64,000 nucleotides of DNA from Hymenobacter siberiensis. Its GTDB lineage: Bacteria; Bacteroidota; Bacteroidia; Cytophagales; Hymenobacteraceae. The stretch spans positions 620,001-684,000 of the forward strand of contig NZ_JAHLZZ010000001.1 in NCBI RefSeq assembly GCF_018967845.1, in the 5' to 3' direction. A model generated the notes under the pieces. That model was not told where the DNA came from. It saw nothing but the letters and a program-made list of their open reading frames with translations, and made no database searches. Shown here in pieces: positions 42,807 through 51,032 of the stretch. Position numbers and translations under genes: made by a program. Each line of letters starts with the position of its first letter. Position 1 is the stretch's first letter.

Positions 42807-43385
42807 TTAGCGCGCCGGCTGAGGCGCGGCTGCGGCCTGCGGCGCGGCAAACACGCCGGTGGGCCGGGTAATCTTGTAGCGCGAGAAGTTCTGGTTGGCC
42901 TTCAGGCCGTAGCCCGTCAGGTATTCGGTGGGCGTGGTGACTTTCACGAACATGGCCGAATCGGTGTAAATCAGCTGCTTGGTCTTATCAAAAAACAGCT
43001 CCTCGGTGTCCATGTTCTGCTGCTCGGGCACGTTCATCACGTTCACCTTGCCGCGCATGATGTAGAGGTTTTTGGCCTTGTCCGACTTGCCGTAGTTGGC
43101 TTTCAGCATGTTGATAACGTTCTTCTTGCCATCGGCCGAGTAGAACGTGACCACCATACCTTTGGGGTAAATGATGTCGCCGTTCTCAAACTGCTGCTCC
43201 AGCGGCGCGGTCAGCTGAAACTTCAGCTTGGCCGAGTCGCTCACCAGCGTGAGCACGTTGGTGGTTTCCATCAGCGGGCCGGTGTAGACCTGCATGGGGC
43301 CGGTGGCGGCTTTTTTGTCGCAGCCAGCCAGCGCCAGCGCGGCCAGCACCGCCCCCACTCCTGCCACGCGCCACGATGCTTTCAC
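42807..43385 (-). CDS. lptC: LPS export protein LptC (lipoprotein form)
   Basis: The 192-residue product has a lipoprotein signal (AVLAALALAGCDKK). The body GPLMETTNVLTLVSDSAKLKFQLTAPLEQQFENGDIIYPKGMVVTFYSADGKKNVINMLKANYGKSDKAKNLYIMRGKVNVMNVPEQQNMDTEELFFDKTKQLIYTD fits LptC of Bacteroidota, with its beta-jellyroll. It takes lipopolysaccharide from LptB2FG and passes it across the periplasm. E. coli LptC has a membrane helix; the lipid-anchored form is usual in this phylum. Tightly spaced with the neighbouring genes. Confidence 0.92.
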   Translation of the reverse strand: MKASWRVAGVGAVLAALALAGCDKKAATGPMQVYTGPLMETTNVLTLVSDSAKLKFQLTAPLEQQFENGDIIYPKGMVVTFYSADGKKNVINMLKANYGKSDKAKNLYIMRGKVNVMNVPEQQNMDTEELFFDKTKQLIYTDSAMFVKVTTPTEYLTGYGLKANQNFSRYKITRPTGVFAAPQAAAAPQPAR

Positions 43386-43411
43386 TTGAATATTAATTAG
43401 TTACGCTCGCC

Positions 43412-44725
43412 TTATTGCAGGCGGCGCTTGATGAACCAACGGTTATTGAGCGTAACGCCTAGCTGGCCCCGGATGTAATTTTCCTGCACGTTGCTGCTAC
43501 CCGTGGTGCCCCCCAGCAATTCTGTATTGCCGCGCACGCCGTAGGTAAAGGCCAGGCTGATGGTCGTGGCTTCGAGTGGCGTGGCCGTGGGCAGCGGGAA
43601 ACCAAAGCCCCAGCTCACCGACCGGTCGTAGAGCATTTTGCCGCCCGGCTGGTACGGCAGCTGCGCCAGCGAGATGCCGGCCCGGTAGGCCACCCGCTGG
43701 AAGTAGTGCTCCACCGAACCCGGGTCCGGCGTAATTTCCCCACCCAGTCCGAAGCGCAGGGTATTGCTCAGGCCCGGCCCCGTGCCGTCGAAGCTGCGGT
43801 ATTTCGACCACTGCTGCTGCGCCACATCCAGGTTCAGGCTCCAGTTCTTATCGTTGTCGAAGCTGACACCCAGCTGCGACAGGGCGGGCACGAAAGTGCG
43901 GCCGCGGCCGTCGCTCACCGTAGTGGCCGTGCTGATGAGGGTACCGTTGGTATCTTCGGTTTCCTTGGTAATGGTTTGCTGCCCGTTCAGGTTGTGCGCG
44001 AAGCTATACACGCCGCCCAGGTTCACGTTCAACGACTTACCCAACTTCTGGCGGTAGTGCGCGCCGGCCCGGAAGGCAAAATCCGAGTAGCGGGTGTGGG
44101 CACGGTCCACGGCTTTTTGCAGCGAATTGGTGCTGTTGGCTACTACCACCGTAGTGCCGGCCGTTTCATCCACCACCCCAAATACGTACGAAGCGGTGAA
44201 GCCCAGCGTGAATGCCTTGGTGATGCGAACCCCCTGGGCCAGATAGGCTTCTGAAACGCCGCCTGTGCCTTTCAGCTGCGTGAGCGACTGCGCCGGCTGC
44301 CCGGTAGGCGTATTGGCTACGTCCTTCACGATGTTCGACTCGTAATCGACCGCGCTGACGGGTTTCAGGCCCACGGCCGCGCCCCATTTCGTACTCAGCG
44401 GCACCGACAGCGCGAAATAGCCCAGCGTACCGTTGCCGCTGCGGCTGGAGGCGCTAGCGTTTTTCACGGTTTTATACTGGCCGTTGTAGCCCGCCTCAAA
44501 CGTAGTGCGGCCCGTGTAGTACAGCAAGGCCGGGTTCAACTCGTTCACATTGACAGAATTGGGGGCCGCCAGGCCAACGCCGCCCATGCCCATCTGGCGC
44601 ACGCCGCCGGTGTTGGCGTTGTATTCACCCAGCCCGATGCGTGAGTATGGCGAGTTGCCCAGGCCCTGCGCCTGCGCACCGCCCGCCACCACTACCACCA
44701 GGCTTGCCAGCACCAAACGCTTCAT
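43412..44725 (-). CDS. outer-membrane beta-barrel protein, FadL/OmpP1-like
   Basis: From ATG 44725 the product has 437 residues with a signal peptide (MKRLVLASLVVVVAGGAQA). The start LGNSPYSRIGLGEYNANTGGVRQMGMGGVGLAAPNSVNVNELNPALLYYTGRTTFEAGYNGQY is the mark of the uncharacterised outer-membrane proteins next to coaX in Bacteroidota, with FadL-like features (NPA-L). The rest is a series of amphipathic strands, ending LGVTLNNRWFIKRRLQ. The start at 44725 leaves four bases after the coaX stop; an in-frame ATG at 44743 would overlap coaX. The function is unknown. Confidence 0.85.
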   Translation of the reverse strand: MKRLVLASLVVVVAGGAQAQGLGNSPYSRIGLGEYNANTGGVRQMGMGGVGLAAPNSVNVNELNPALLYYTGRTTFEAGYNGQYKTVKNASASSRSGNGTLGYFALSVPLSTKWGAAVGLKPVSAVDYESNIVKDVANTPTGQPAQSLTQLKGTGGVSEAYLAQGVRITKAFTLGFTASYVFGVVDETAGTTVVVANSTNSLQKAVDRAHTRYSDFAFRAGAHYRQKLGKSLNVNLGGVYSFAHNLNGQQTITKETEDTNGTLISTATTVSDGRGRTFVPALSQLGVSFDNDKNWSLNLDVAQQQWSKYRSFDGTGPGLSNTLRFGLGGEITPDPGSVEHYFQRVAYRAGISLAQLPYQPGGKMLYDRSVSWGFGFPLPTATPLEATTISLAFTYGVRGNTELLGGTTGSSNVQENYIRGQLGVTLNNRWFIKRRLQ

Positions 44726-44729
44726 CTCT

Positions 44730-45470
44730 TTATTTGTCAACATGATAAACTAGAATCCGATTAAGACCAAGCAGCACCAGCTCGGGCACTACAAAGATAC
44801 GAGCCGGGAGCCGCGCTGCCAGAAACGCCGCATCGCCCCCGGTCAGCAACACCCCAATACCGGGGTATTGCTGCTGATAACGAGCCACTAAACCAGTGAT
44901 TTCGGCCACCGTGCCGTTCACTACGCCGCTCAGCAGGCTCCCGGTAGTGGAGTCGCCAAGGAGCGAAATCGTTGCATCGGGAGCGGGTAATTCCAGCAGC
45001 GGTAGCCGCCCCGTGAAGGTGTGCAGCGCCTGCAGCCGCATGGCCAGCCCCGGCGCAATGCTGCCGCCGTGGTAGGTACCGTCGGCCGTCACGAGGTCGA
45101 ATTTCAGGGCCGTGCCCGCGTCGATGATGAGCGTATCCTGGCCGGGGCGCAGGCCGGCCGCGCCCACGGCGGCCGCCAGCCGGTCGGCCCCCAGCGTGTG
45201 GGGGGTGGCGTAGGTATTGCGCAGCGGTACGGGCGTAGTGCCCGGGCTAAAGCCCAGCACCTGGCCCGGCACGATGTCCTGCAACTCTTCCACGGCCAGC
45301 ACCGCCGCCTCCGCCACCGAGGCCACGATGACGTGCAAGGGCTGCCAGCGCAGCACCAGCTCCCGCACCGATGCCGGCGTGAGGCCGGCCACCATTTCGC
45401 GCAGCAGCGGGCCATCGAAGCTGCCCGCCTTCACGGCCGTATTGCCAATGTCCAGAACCAGTGTCCGCAT
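44730..45470 (-). CDS. coaX: type III pantothenate kinase
   Basis: The 246-residue protein has DIGNTAVKAGSFDG (phosphate loop of the ASKHA fold), a central YATPHTLGADRLAAAVGA with the catalytic Asp, and IDAGTALKFDLVTADGTYHGGSIAPG. It phosphorylates pantothenate with ATP, the first step of CoA synthesis, and needs a monovalent cation. It is first in a minus-strand operon with the porin-like protein, lptC, a small membrane protein and ppiD; the same order is common in Bacteroidota. Confidence 0.96.
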   Translation of the reverse strand: MRTLVLDIGNTAVKAGSFDGPLLREMVAGLTPASVRELVLRWQPLHVIVASVAEAAVLAVEELQDIVPGQVLGFSPGTTPVPLRNTYATPHTLGADRLAAAVGAAGLRPGQDTLIIDAGTALKFDLVTADGTYHGGSIAPGLAMRLQALHTFTGRLPLLELPAPDATISLLGDSTTGSLLSGVVNGTVAEITGLVARYQQQYPGIGVLLTGGDAAFLAARLPARIFVVPELVLLGLNRILVYHVDK

Positions 45471-45487
45471 TAGGTTGGGGTTGAATA

Positions 45488-45523
45488 AAAGAACGTCATG
45501 CTGTGCTCAGCATGACGTTCTTT
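45488..45523. repeat. AACGTCATGCTGAGC-family hairpin, short copy
   Basis: A near-perfect hairpin with 16-base arms (AAAGAACGTCATGCTG and its complement), sharing the end sequence of the 38079 element. It lies between coaX and the pseudouridine synthase. Confidence 0.75.
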
Positions 45524-45544
45524 ATCCGGTTGTCCGACAAACTC

Positions 45545-47548
45545 CTACAGGAAGTACTTCATACGAATCACCTCCTGCTCACTCAGGAAGCGCCATTTGC
45601 CACGCGGCAGGTCCTTCTTGGTGAGGCCGGCGTACTGCACACGGTCCAAGGCCACCACTTCGTAGCCGAGGTGCTCGAAAATGCGGCGCACGATGCGGTT
45701 GCGGCCAATATGGATTTCAATGCCCACGAAGTGCGCGTTGCCGGCCACTACGGCCACATCGTCCACCTCGGCTTTGCCATCTTCCAGCTCCAGGCCTTCC
45801 ACAATCTTGCGCAGGTCCTCCTCGGCCAGCGGCTGGCTCAGCTCTACCTGGTATATTTTTTTGTTCTTGTGCGAAGGGTGCGAAAGCTTCTGGGCTACCT
45901 CACCATCGTTGGTGAAGAGCAGCAGGCCCGTGGTGTTGCGGTCGAGCCGGCCCACCGGGAAAATGCGCTCCTTCGAGGCACTAGCCACCAGGTCCATCAC
46001 CGTGCGGCGGCCCTCCGGGTCTTCCGTGGTCGTGATGAAGTCCTTGGGCTTGTTCAGCAGCACGTACACCGACTTCTCGCGGTTAAGGTTGGTCTTCCCG
46101 TACTGCACGGTGTCCTCGGGCAGCACTTTGTAGCCCATCTCGGTAACCACTTCACCGTTTACCTTGATTTCGCCGGCGGCAATCAGGGCATCGGCCTCGC
46201 GGCGCGAGCAAATGCCCGCGTTGGCGATATAGCGGTTCAGGCGCAGCTCGTCGGTGTTGGAATCATCTTCCTCTTCACGGCGGCGCTTGTTACCACGGGT
46301 TTTGTCCTGCTCGTAGTGCTTCAGGTTTTTGTAGTCGGGCGCCTCGCCGGGACGCTCGCCGAAGCGGGGCTTGTCGGCGCGGTTTTCCTGCACGGTGGGG
46401 CGGGCCGGCCGGGGCTTGTCCACGCTGGCACCATAGCCCGTGCCTGAGCGGCGCACGCTACGTTCCTGCGCTTTCAGAGCCTCACGGCGCTCGGCAAAGC
46501 TGCCGGGTGCGGGCGTCCAACGCTCGGTGCTGCGCTTTTCGTAGGCACCGGGACGCTCGCCGGTGCTGCGGCCAGCGGCCGGCGCACCATCGCGGCGGCC
46601 AAAGGCGCCGGGCGTGAACTTGCGGCCAAACGCGGCCTGGTCGGCGCGGTAGTCGGCATTGCCGGCGTCGGCGCGCTCAATGTTGGCATCGCGGCGCTCA
46701 TTGCGCTCGCCACGCTCCTCGCGGGGCTGCGGCGGGTTGGCCTCAAACGGCCGGGCCGAGCGGATGGGCCGGTTCGGGCCGCGCTCATCGCTGCGGCTCT
46801 CGCTGCGGTCAAAGCTTTCCGTTTCGCGGGGCGTGCTGCGGCCGAAGCTGCCACCGCCGCGCGGGCTGCTGTCGGCGGCCGGCTCGTAAGGGTTGCTCTT
46901 CTGGAATTTGCGGTTGCGCTCACCAGGCTCGCCCCGGGGCACGGCCTTTTCGCCGTCGCGGCGGTAGGGCTGGCCATTCCAGTTTTCTTTGGGCTGATAC
47001 GGGCGCACGGGCCGGGCATCGGTGGCGGGGCCACGCTGCTCGCCACGGTCGCTGCGGTCGCGGTCGCCACCGAAGCTGCCGCGCTCGGGGCGGGGCTCGG
47101 CGCTACGGCCGTAGCTGGTGCCGGTGCGCTGCTCCTTGCCCAAGCGGGGCCGCTCGTCGCGGCGCTCGAAAGGCCGGTCGTTGCCGAAGCTTTTGCCGCC
47201 GCCGAAGCTGCTACCGCCTTCGCGACGCTCGCCGCCACCGTAGCTGCTGCCATAGGGACGCTTCTCGCCACCGCCGTCAAATTTCCTACCACCGCCAAAG
47301 GCTCCGCCCGATGGGCGGCCGAAGGCACCATTGGTTGCGGGGCGGCCAAATGCGCCGTTTGAAGCCGGGCGGCCGTTGCCGCCGGAATTCCCACGGTCGT
47401 TGCTGCGCTCACCACCACGCTCACCACCACGGCTTGCGCCAGGCCGCTCGCTCCGGCCGGCAGCACCGCCACCAAAGCCACCGGGACCGCCGGCACTGCG
47501 GCCGCCGCGACGGTCCGCTTTATCTTCTGAAAAATGTTTCTTGCCCAT
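45545..47548 (-). CDS. rRNA pseudouridine synthase (RluB/RsuA family) with long disordered N-terminus
   Basis: The 667-residue protein consists of about 435 low-complexity residues rich in Gly, Arg, Ser, Phe, Asp and Glu (repeats such as GGFGG, FGGG, RSERPG, NGAFGRP) and then a normal RluB/RsuA enzyme: S4 domain from ~436 (RLNRYIANAGICSRREADALIAAGEIKVNG), catalytic Asp536 in PVGRLDRNTTGLLL, and IGRNRIVRRIFEHLGYEVVALDRVQYAG. The enzyme isomerises uridine to pseudouridine in 16S or 23S rRNA. Shorter RGG-type N-terminal tails exist in Bacteroidota homologues; this one is unusually long. It probably binds RNA or drives condensation. Confidence 0.9.
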   Translation of the reverse strand: MGKKHFSEDKADRRGGRSAGGPGGFGGGAAGRSERPGASRGGERGGERSNDRGNSGGNGRPASNGAFGRPATNGAFGRPSGGAFGGGRKFDGGGEKRPYGSSYGGGERREGGSSFGGGKSFGNDRPFERRDERPRLGKEQRTGTSYGRSAEPRPERGSFGGDRDRSDRGEQRGPATDARPVRPYQPKENWNGQPYRRDGEKAVPRGEPGERNRKFQKSNPYEPAADSSPRGGGSFGRSTPRETESFDRSESRSDERGPNRPIRSARPFEANPPQPREERGERNERRDANIERADAGNADYRADQAAFGRKFTPGAFGRRDGAPAAGRSTGERPGAYEKRSTERWTPAPGSFAERREALKAQERSVRRSGTGYGASVDKPRPARPTVQENRADKPRFGERPGEAPDYKNLKHYEQDKTRGNKRRREEEDDSNTDELRLNRYIANAGICSRREADALIAAGEIKVNGEVVTEMGYKVLPEDTVQYGKTNLNREKSVYVLLNKPKDFITTTEDPEGRRTVMDLVASASKERIFPVGRLDRNTTGLLLFTNDGEVAQKLSHPSHKNKKIYQVELSQPLAEEDLRKIVEGLELEDGKAEVDDVAVVAGNAHFVGIEIHIGRNRIVRRIFEHLGYEVVALDRVQYAGLTKKDLPRGKWRFLSEQEVIRMKYFL

Positions 47549-47596
47549 GGGGAAAAAAGTTGCGTGCCGTATCGCTACGGTACAGGTTAAAAAAAG

Positions 47597-47690
47597 AAGT
47601 CGGTATTGAAAAGCCGGTAGTCAGAAAGGGGTCAACAAAATCAACCCGAATAAAATTCTGACTACCGGCTATTCAATACCGACTACCAAA
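47597..47690. repeat. imperfect inverted repeat, GAAGTCGGTATTGA arms
   Basis: Arms of about 31 bases (GTCGGTATTGAA..GCCGGTAGTCAGAA and its near complement) flank an AT-rich centre, with an A-run on the outside. It could end transcription of the DksA-like gene. Confidence 0.7.
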
Positions 47691-47701
47691 AAAGCGGCGG
47701 C

Positions 47702-48085
47702 TTAGTCGCGCCGGGCCATTTTGGCTTCAATAGAATGCTGGGTATGGGGCACGGCCCGCAGGCGGTCCTTGGGGATGAGCTTACCAGTGCCGATACACAC
47801 GCCGTAAGTGCCGTTTTTGATGCGAATCTGCGCGTTTTCGAGCTGCTGAATGAATTTCAGCTGGCGCGAGGCCAGCTGGTTCATGCTTTCCTTCTCAGCA
47901 GTTTCGGCACCGTCTTCCAATACTTTGGCCGATGAGGCCGTGGTGTCGGTACCCGATTCGTTGCTGCGGTTCAGGGTTTCTTTGATGAAAGACAGTTCCT
48001 TGCGGGCAGATGTCAGTTTTTCCTGGATAATCTGGTCGAACTCATTCAAGTCCTCCCGCGAATAGCGAATGTTGTCGTCGTTCAT
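47702..48085 (-). CDS. TraR/DksA-family regulator with degenerate zinc finger
   Basis: The 127-residue protein has a long coiled coil (LNEFDQIIQEKLTSARKELSFIKETLNRSNE...MNQLASRQLKFIQQLENAQIRI) and the DksA globular end NGTYGVCIGTGKLIPKDRLRAVPHTQHSIEAK. Only one Cys remains where four are found in zinc-binding DksA; this single-Cys form is typical of Bacteroidota. It is expected to enter the secondary channel of RNA polymerase and alter initiation. No acidic pair at the coil tip is obvious. Confidence 0.9.
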   Translation of the reverse strand: MNDDNIRYSREDLNEFDQIIQEKLTSARKELSFIKETLNRSNESGTDTTASSAKVLEDGAETAEKESMNQLASRQLKFIQQLENAQIRIKNGTYGVCIGTGKLIPKDRLRAVPHTQHSIEAKMARRD

Positions 48086-48271
48086 TGAATTGAGAAAAAA
48101 GGACTGCTAGAGAATGTTAAGAAATTACTAGTGGCAGCTACCGCGCAACGCAGCAGCCTGCTAAATCATTTGGCAAACTGTAAAAGCCATTATCACCACC
48201 AATCCAAGCCCTTGCATGCTTGTTTTTGCGGGTTCAAAGTTACGCGGTTCGGCGCGCTTTTCCGCCCAATA

Positions 48272-48748
48272 TTAAAAGCTTAGCATTTGGATAGCAGCCA
48301 CAGCGGCTTCTACTCCCTTATTGCCGTGCTTTCCACCAGCCCGGTCCAGAGCCTGCTCCAGGGTATTGGTGGTCACCAACCCAAAAATTACGGGCTTGTT
48401 GAACTTCAGGCCTACCTGGGTGATGCCTTGTGCCACCGCGTGGCAAATATAGTCGTCGTGCTTGGTTTCGCCCTGAATGACCACGCCTAGGCAAATGACC
48501 GCATCAATCTCCTCGTGCTGAGCCAGAAACTGTGCGCCCAGGGTCAGCTCAAAGCTGCCGGGCACGCTATTGCGGTAAATGTTGTCGGCCACGGCCCCGT
48601 GCTTTATCAGGGTATCGTAGGCCCCGGTGCTGAGCACGTCGGTTATCTCGCGGTTCCAGTCGGACACCACCAGCCCAAACCGCTTGTTGCTGATGTCGAT
48701 GAATGCAGAAGCGTCGTATTCGCTCAGGTGTTGAAGGGAAGTCGCCAT
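48272..48748 (-). CDS. ribH: 6,7-dimethyl-8-ribityllumazine synthase
   Basis: The 158-residue product has FGLVVSDWNREITDVLSTGAYDTLIKHG, VPGSFELTLGAQFLAQ, AVICLGVVIQGETKHDDYICHAVAQGI and PVIFGLVTTNTLEQALDRAGGKHGNKGVEAAVAAIQM, all RibH hallmarks; the His of GETKHDDY is the active-site base. It joins 5-amino-6-ribitylaminouracil and dihydroxybutanone phosphate in riboflavin synthesis and forms a 60-mer or pentamers. No FMN riboswitch was seen upstream; the gene follows the TPR gene after a strong hairpin. Confidence 0.97.
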   Translation of the reverse strand: MATSLQHLSEYDASAFIDISNKRFGLVVSDWNREITDVLSTGAYDTLIKHGAVADNIYRNSVPGSFELTLGAQFLAQHEEIDAVICLGVVIQGETKHDDYICHAVAQGITQVGLKFNKPVIFGLVTTNTLEQALDRAGGKHGNKGVEAAVAAIQMLSF

Positions 48749-48861
48749 AAATCGTTGATTCTCGCTGATTAACCGTGATTACACAGATTTACATGGCCAC
48801 TGCCCGCGTCGACCGTCTGTGCCTTGTAAAAGGGCTTTTCCTTTACTTTTCAATGCTACTT

Positions 48862-48901
48862 AAAAAAATTGCGCTTCCCCAAAGTTTGGGGAAGCGCAAT
48901 A
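48862..48901. terminator. perfect bidirectional terminator hairpin
   Basis: TTGCGCTTCCCCAAA pairs with TTTGGGGAAGCGCAA, with seven A to the left. It ends the TPR gene on the minus strand and insulates ribH. Confidence 0.9.
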
Positions 48902-48942
48902 ATAATCAGCGAAATCACGGTTAATCCGCAAAAAGCAGTGAT

Positions 48943-49719
48943 TTATTTTTCCAGCTTGGCTTTGTACTGGCGGGCTTCCGCCACTTCTTGGGCCGTGGGG
49001 TAATCGGTGATGATGCGGTCGTAGGCTTTCACGGCGCCTTCGTCATCTTTGGCAAGCTCGCGGGCCGTGCCTTCTTTCAACAAATAGCCGGGCGAGAAAA
49101 ACTCATTGGCGTTGTGGTCGGCGGCTTTGGCGTAGAGGTCGGCGGCTTCCTTGGGCTTGTTCAGCTCCAGCTGCGCATCGCCCATCAGCGAGTAGGCGCG
49201 GCTTTGCACCAGATAGTCGTCGGAGCTGAAATCTTCGAGGAAATCGAGGGCTTCCTTAAACTTACCCTGCTTCAGGGAAGCCACGCCGGCATAGAAATTG
49301 GCGAGGTTACCGGCCTTCGTGCTGCCGTACTCGTTGGCCACGGTGGTCAGGCCAGGAGCCTTGCCGTCGCCTTTGATGGCTTTGCTGAGCGAGTCGGCCT
49401 CCCAGTTGTTCACGGCGCGGAACATGATGGCCTGGGCCTTCGAGTCCTGCTGGTTGCGCCAGGTGTAGTAGCCAAAGCCTCCCACCACGGCCAACACCAC
49501 CACGGCCAGAATCCCCAGCAGCAGGCTGCGGTTGTTGCGCACAAAATCCTCGGACTCGGCCAGGCGGGCAGCCAGGGCGTCCGGGTCTTCCAGCAGCGGG
49601 TTTTCGGACGGAACAAATTCTTCAGCCGGGGCCAGCGGGTCGGCGGGCACGTTGGTCGGCTGGTTTGCTTGCCCCTGGCGGGCCTGCTGGCTCTTGCCAG
49701 TGTAGGGAATCTTCGACAT
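48943..49719 (-). CDS. YfgM-like membrane-anchored tetratricopeptide protein
   Basis: From ATG 49719 (MSKIPYTGKSQQARQGQ) the product has 258 residues. A Gln/Pro-rich cytoplasmic tail of ~65 residues leads to one membrane helix (LLLGILAVVVLAVVGGFGYYTW, ~66-86), then a periplasmic TPR domain (NLANFYAGVASLKQGKFKEALDFLEDF, AYSLMGDAQLELNKPKEAADLYAKAADH, DDEGAVKAYDRIITDYPTAQEVAEAR). YfgM-type proteins work with PpiD and SecYEG in export. The order with ribH is common in Bacteroidota. Confidence 0.88.
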   Translation of the reverse strand: MSKIPYTGKSQQARQGQANQPTNVPADPLAPAEEFVPSENPLLEDPDALAARLAESEDFVRNNRSLLLGILAVVVLAVVGGFGYYTWRNQQDSKAQAIMFRAVNNWEADSLSKAIKGDGKAPGLTTVANEYGSTKAGNLANFYAGVASLKQGKFKEALDFLEDFSSDDYLVQSRAYSLMGDAQLELNKPKEAADLYAKAADHNANEFFSPGYLLKEGTARELAKDDEGAVKAYDRIITDYPTAQEVAEARQYKAKLEK

Positions 49720-49776
49720 TACAATGGGTGCTACGACGGCCCGCAAGCCGGCCGGGGGGCCGGGGGGCCCGGTTAA

Positions 49777-50958
49777 TTAGTCGTGGATGTAGGGATAGTC
49801 GGTCTGCACGTACACGTCCTTGTACAGTTCGTCGGGCGTGGGGTAGGGCGAATTTTCGGCGAACTCCACCGAAGCCTGTACTTCGGCTTTGATGCGCTCA
49901 TCAATGGCTTCGAGGTCGGCCTCCGTTGCCATGTTATTCGTGAGGATGGTGTGGCGCACGCCTTCGATGGCATCGCGGTGGCGGTAGTCCTCCAGCTCCT
50001 CTTTGGTGCGGTACTTGGCCGGGTCGCTCATCGAGTGGCCCTTGTAGCGGTAGGTCTTGAACTCGAGCAGCGTGGGGCCTTCGCCGGCGCGGGCGCGCTC
50101 GGCGGCGCGGGCCACGGCCTCGTGCACGTCTTCGACGCGCATGCCGTTCACGGGCTCGGAAGGCATGTCATAGCTCAGGCCAATCTTATAGAGGTCCGTC
50201 ACGTTCGATGTGCGGGCCACCGACGTGCCCATGGCGTAGCCGTTGTTCTCAATTACGAAGATGACCGGCAGCTTCCACAGCATGGCCATGTTGAAGGCCT
50301 CGTGCAGGGCACCCTGACGCACCGCGCCATCGCCCATCGAGCAAATGCAGAGCTTGCCCGTCTTGTTATACTTTTCGGCGAAGGCAATGCCCGCGCCCAT
50401 TGGCACCTGGGCACCCACAATGCCGTGGCCACCCATGAAACCAACCTCCTTATCGAACATGTGCATCGAGCCGCCCTTGCCTTTCGAGCAGCCGGTGGCT
50501 TTGGCAAACAGCTCGGCCATCACGGCATTGGGCGAAGTGCCCAGCGCCAGCGGATGGGCATGGTCGCGGTAGGCGGTGATGTACTTGTCGCCTTTTTCCA
50601 AAGCCGACACGGCACCGGCTACGCAAGCCTCCTGGCCGATGTAGAGGTGGCAGAAGCCTTTGATTTTTTGCTGACCATAGAGCTGCCCGGCCTTGTCCTC
50701 AAACTTGCGCATGAGCTGCATTTGCTCGTACCACTGCATATACGTCTCCTTCGGGAACGTAGCCGTAGAGGCGGGCACAGTCGTAGCAGAACCCGAAGCA
50801 GCCGCAGTGGGCTTATCGGTTCCGGGCAGGAGGGCTTCGGGCTGGGGCGCGGTGATTACACCGTTTCTCTTTCCTTTGGCAGCTTTGGCGGCTGAACCAT
50901 TGGTAGCCTTTGAGGCCGTCGGTTTTTTAGAAGCAGCTTTTACTTTCGTATCCGCCAT
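49777..50958 (-). CDS. pdhA: pyruvate dehydrogenase E1 component, alpha subunit
   Basis: From ATG 50958 the product has 393 residues. The first ~70 are Ala/Lys/Thr-rich and disordered (KAASKKPTASKATNGSAAKAAKGKRNG), longer than usual for PdhA. The catalytic part follows: YEQMQLMRKFEDKAGQLYGQQKIKGFCHLYIGQEACVAGAVSAL, YRDHAHPLALG, GSMHMF and the thiamine-diphosphate motif GDGAVRQGALHEAFNMAMLWKLPVIFVIENN, then TYRYKGHSMSDP with the phosphorylation-loop-like Ser. With the beta subunit (not in the window) it decarboxylates pyruvate. It is divergent from recF. Confidence 0.95.
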   Translation of the reverse strand: MADTKVKAASKKPTASKATNGSAAKAAKGKRNGVITAPQPEALLPGTDKPTAAASGSATTVPASTATFPKETYMQWYEQMQLMRKFEDKAGQLYGQQKIKGFCHLYIGQEACVAGAVSALEKGDKYITAYRDHAHPLALGTSPNAVMAELFAKATGCSKGKGGSMHMFDKEVGFMGGHGIVGAQVPMGAGIAFAEKYNKTGKLCICSMGDGAVRQGALHEAFNMAMLWKLPVIFVIENNGYAMGTSVARTSNVTDLYKIGLSYDMPSEPVNGMRVEDVHEAVARAAERARAGEGPTLLEFKTYRYKGHSMSDPAKYRTKEELEDYRHRDAIEGVRHTILTNNMATEADLEAIDERIKAEVQASVEFAENSPYPTPDELYKDVYVQTDYPYIHD

Positions 50959-51032
50959 AGCAGTTTTAAAGAAAGAAATAATTCGCGTTGGGAGGGCGAA
51001 ATTACGTAAAACTGCTGGCAAATCCGCACCTT

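Noticed and set aside
46474..47496. 340-codon Ala-rich frame in the pseudouridine synthase tail
   Set aside because: Low-complexity DNA leaves several frames open; only the frame that continues into the S4 and catalytic domains is supported.
48749..48942. FMN riboswitch sought upstream of ribH
   Set aside because: The region holds only a terminator hairpin; conserved RFN-element segments were not seen.
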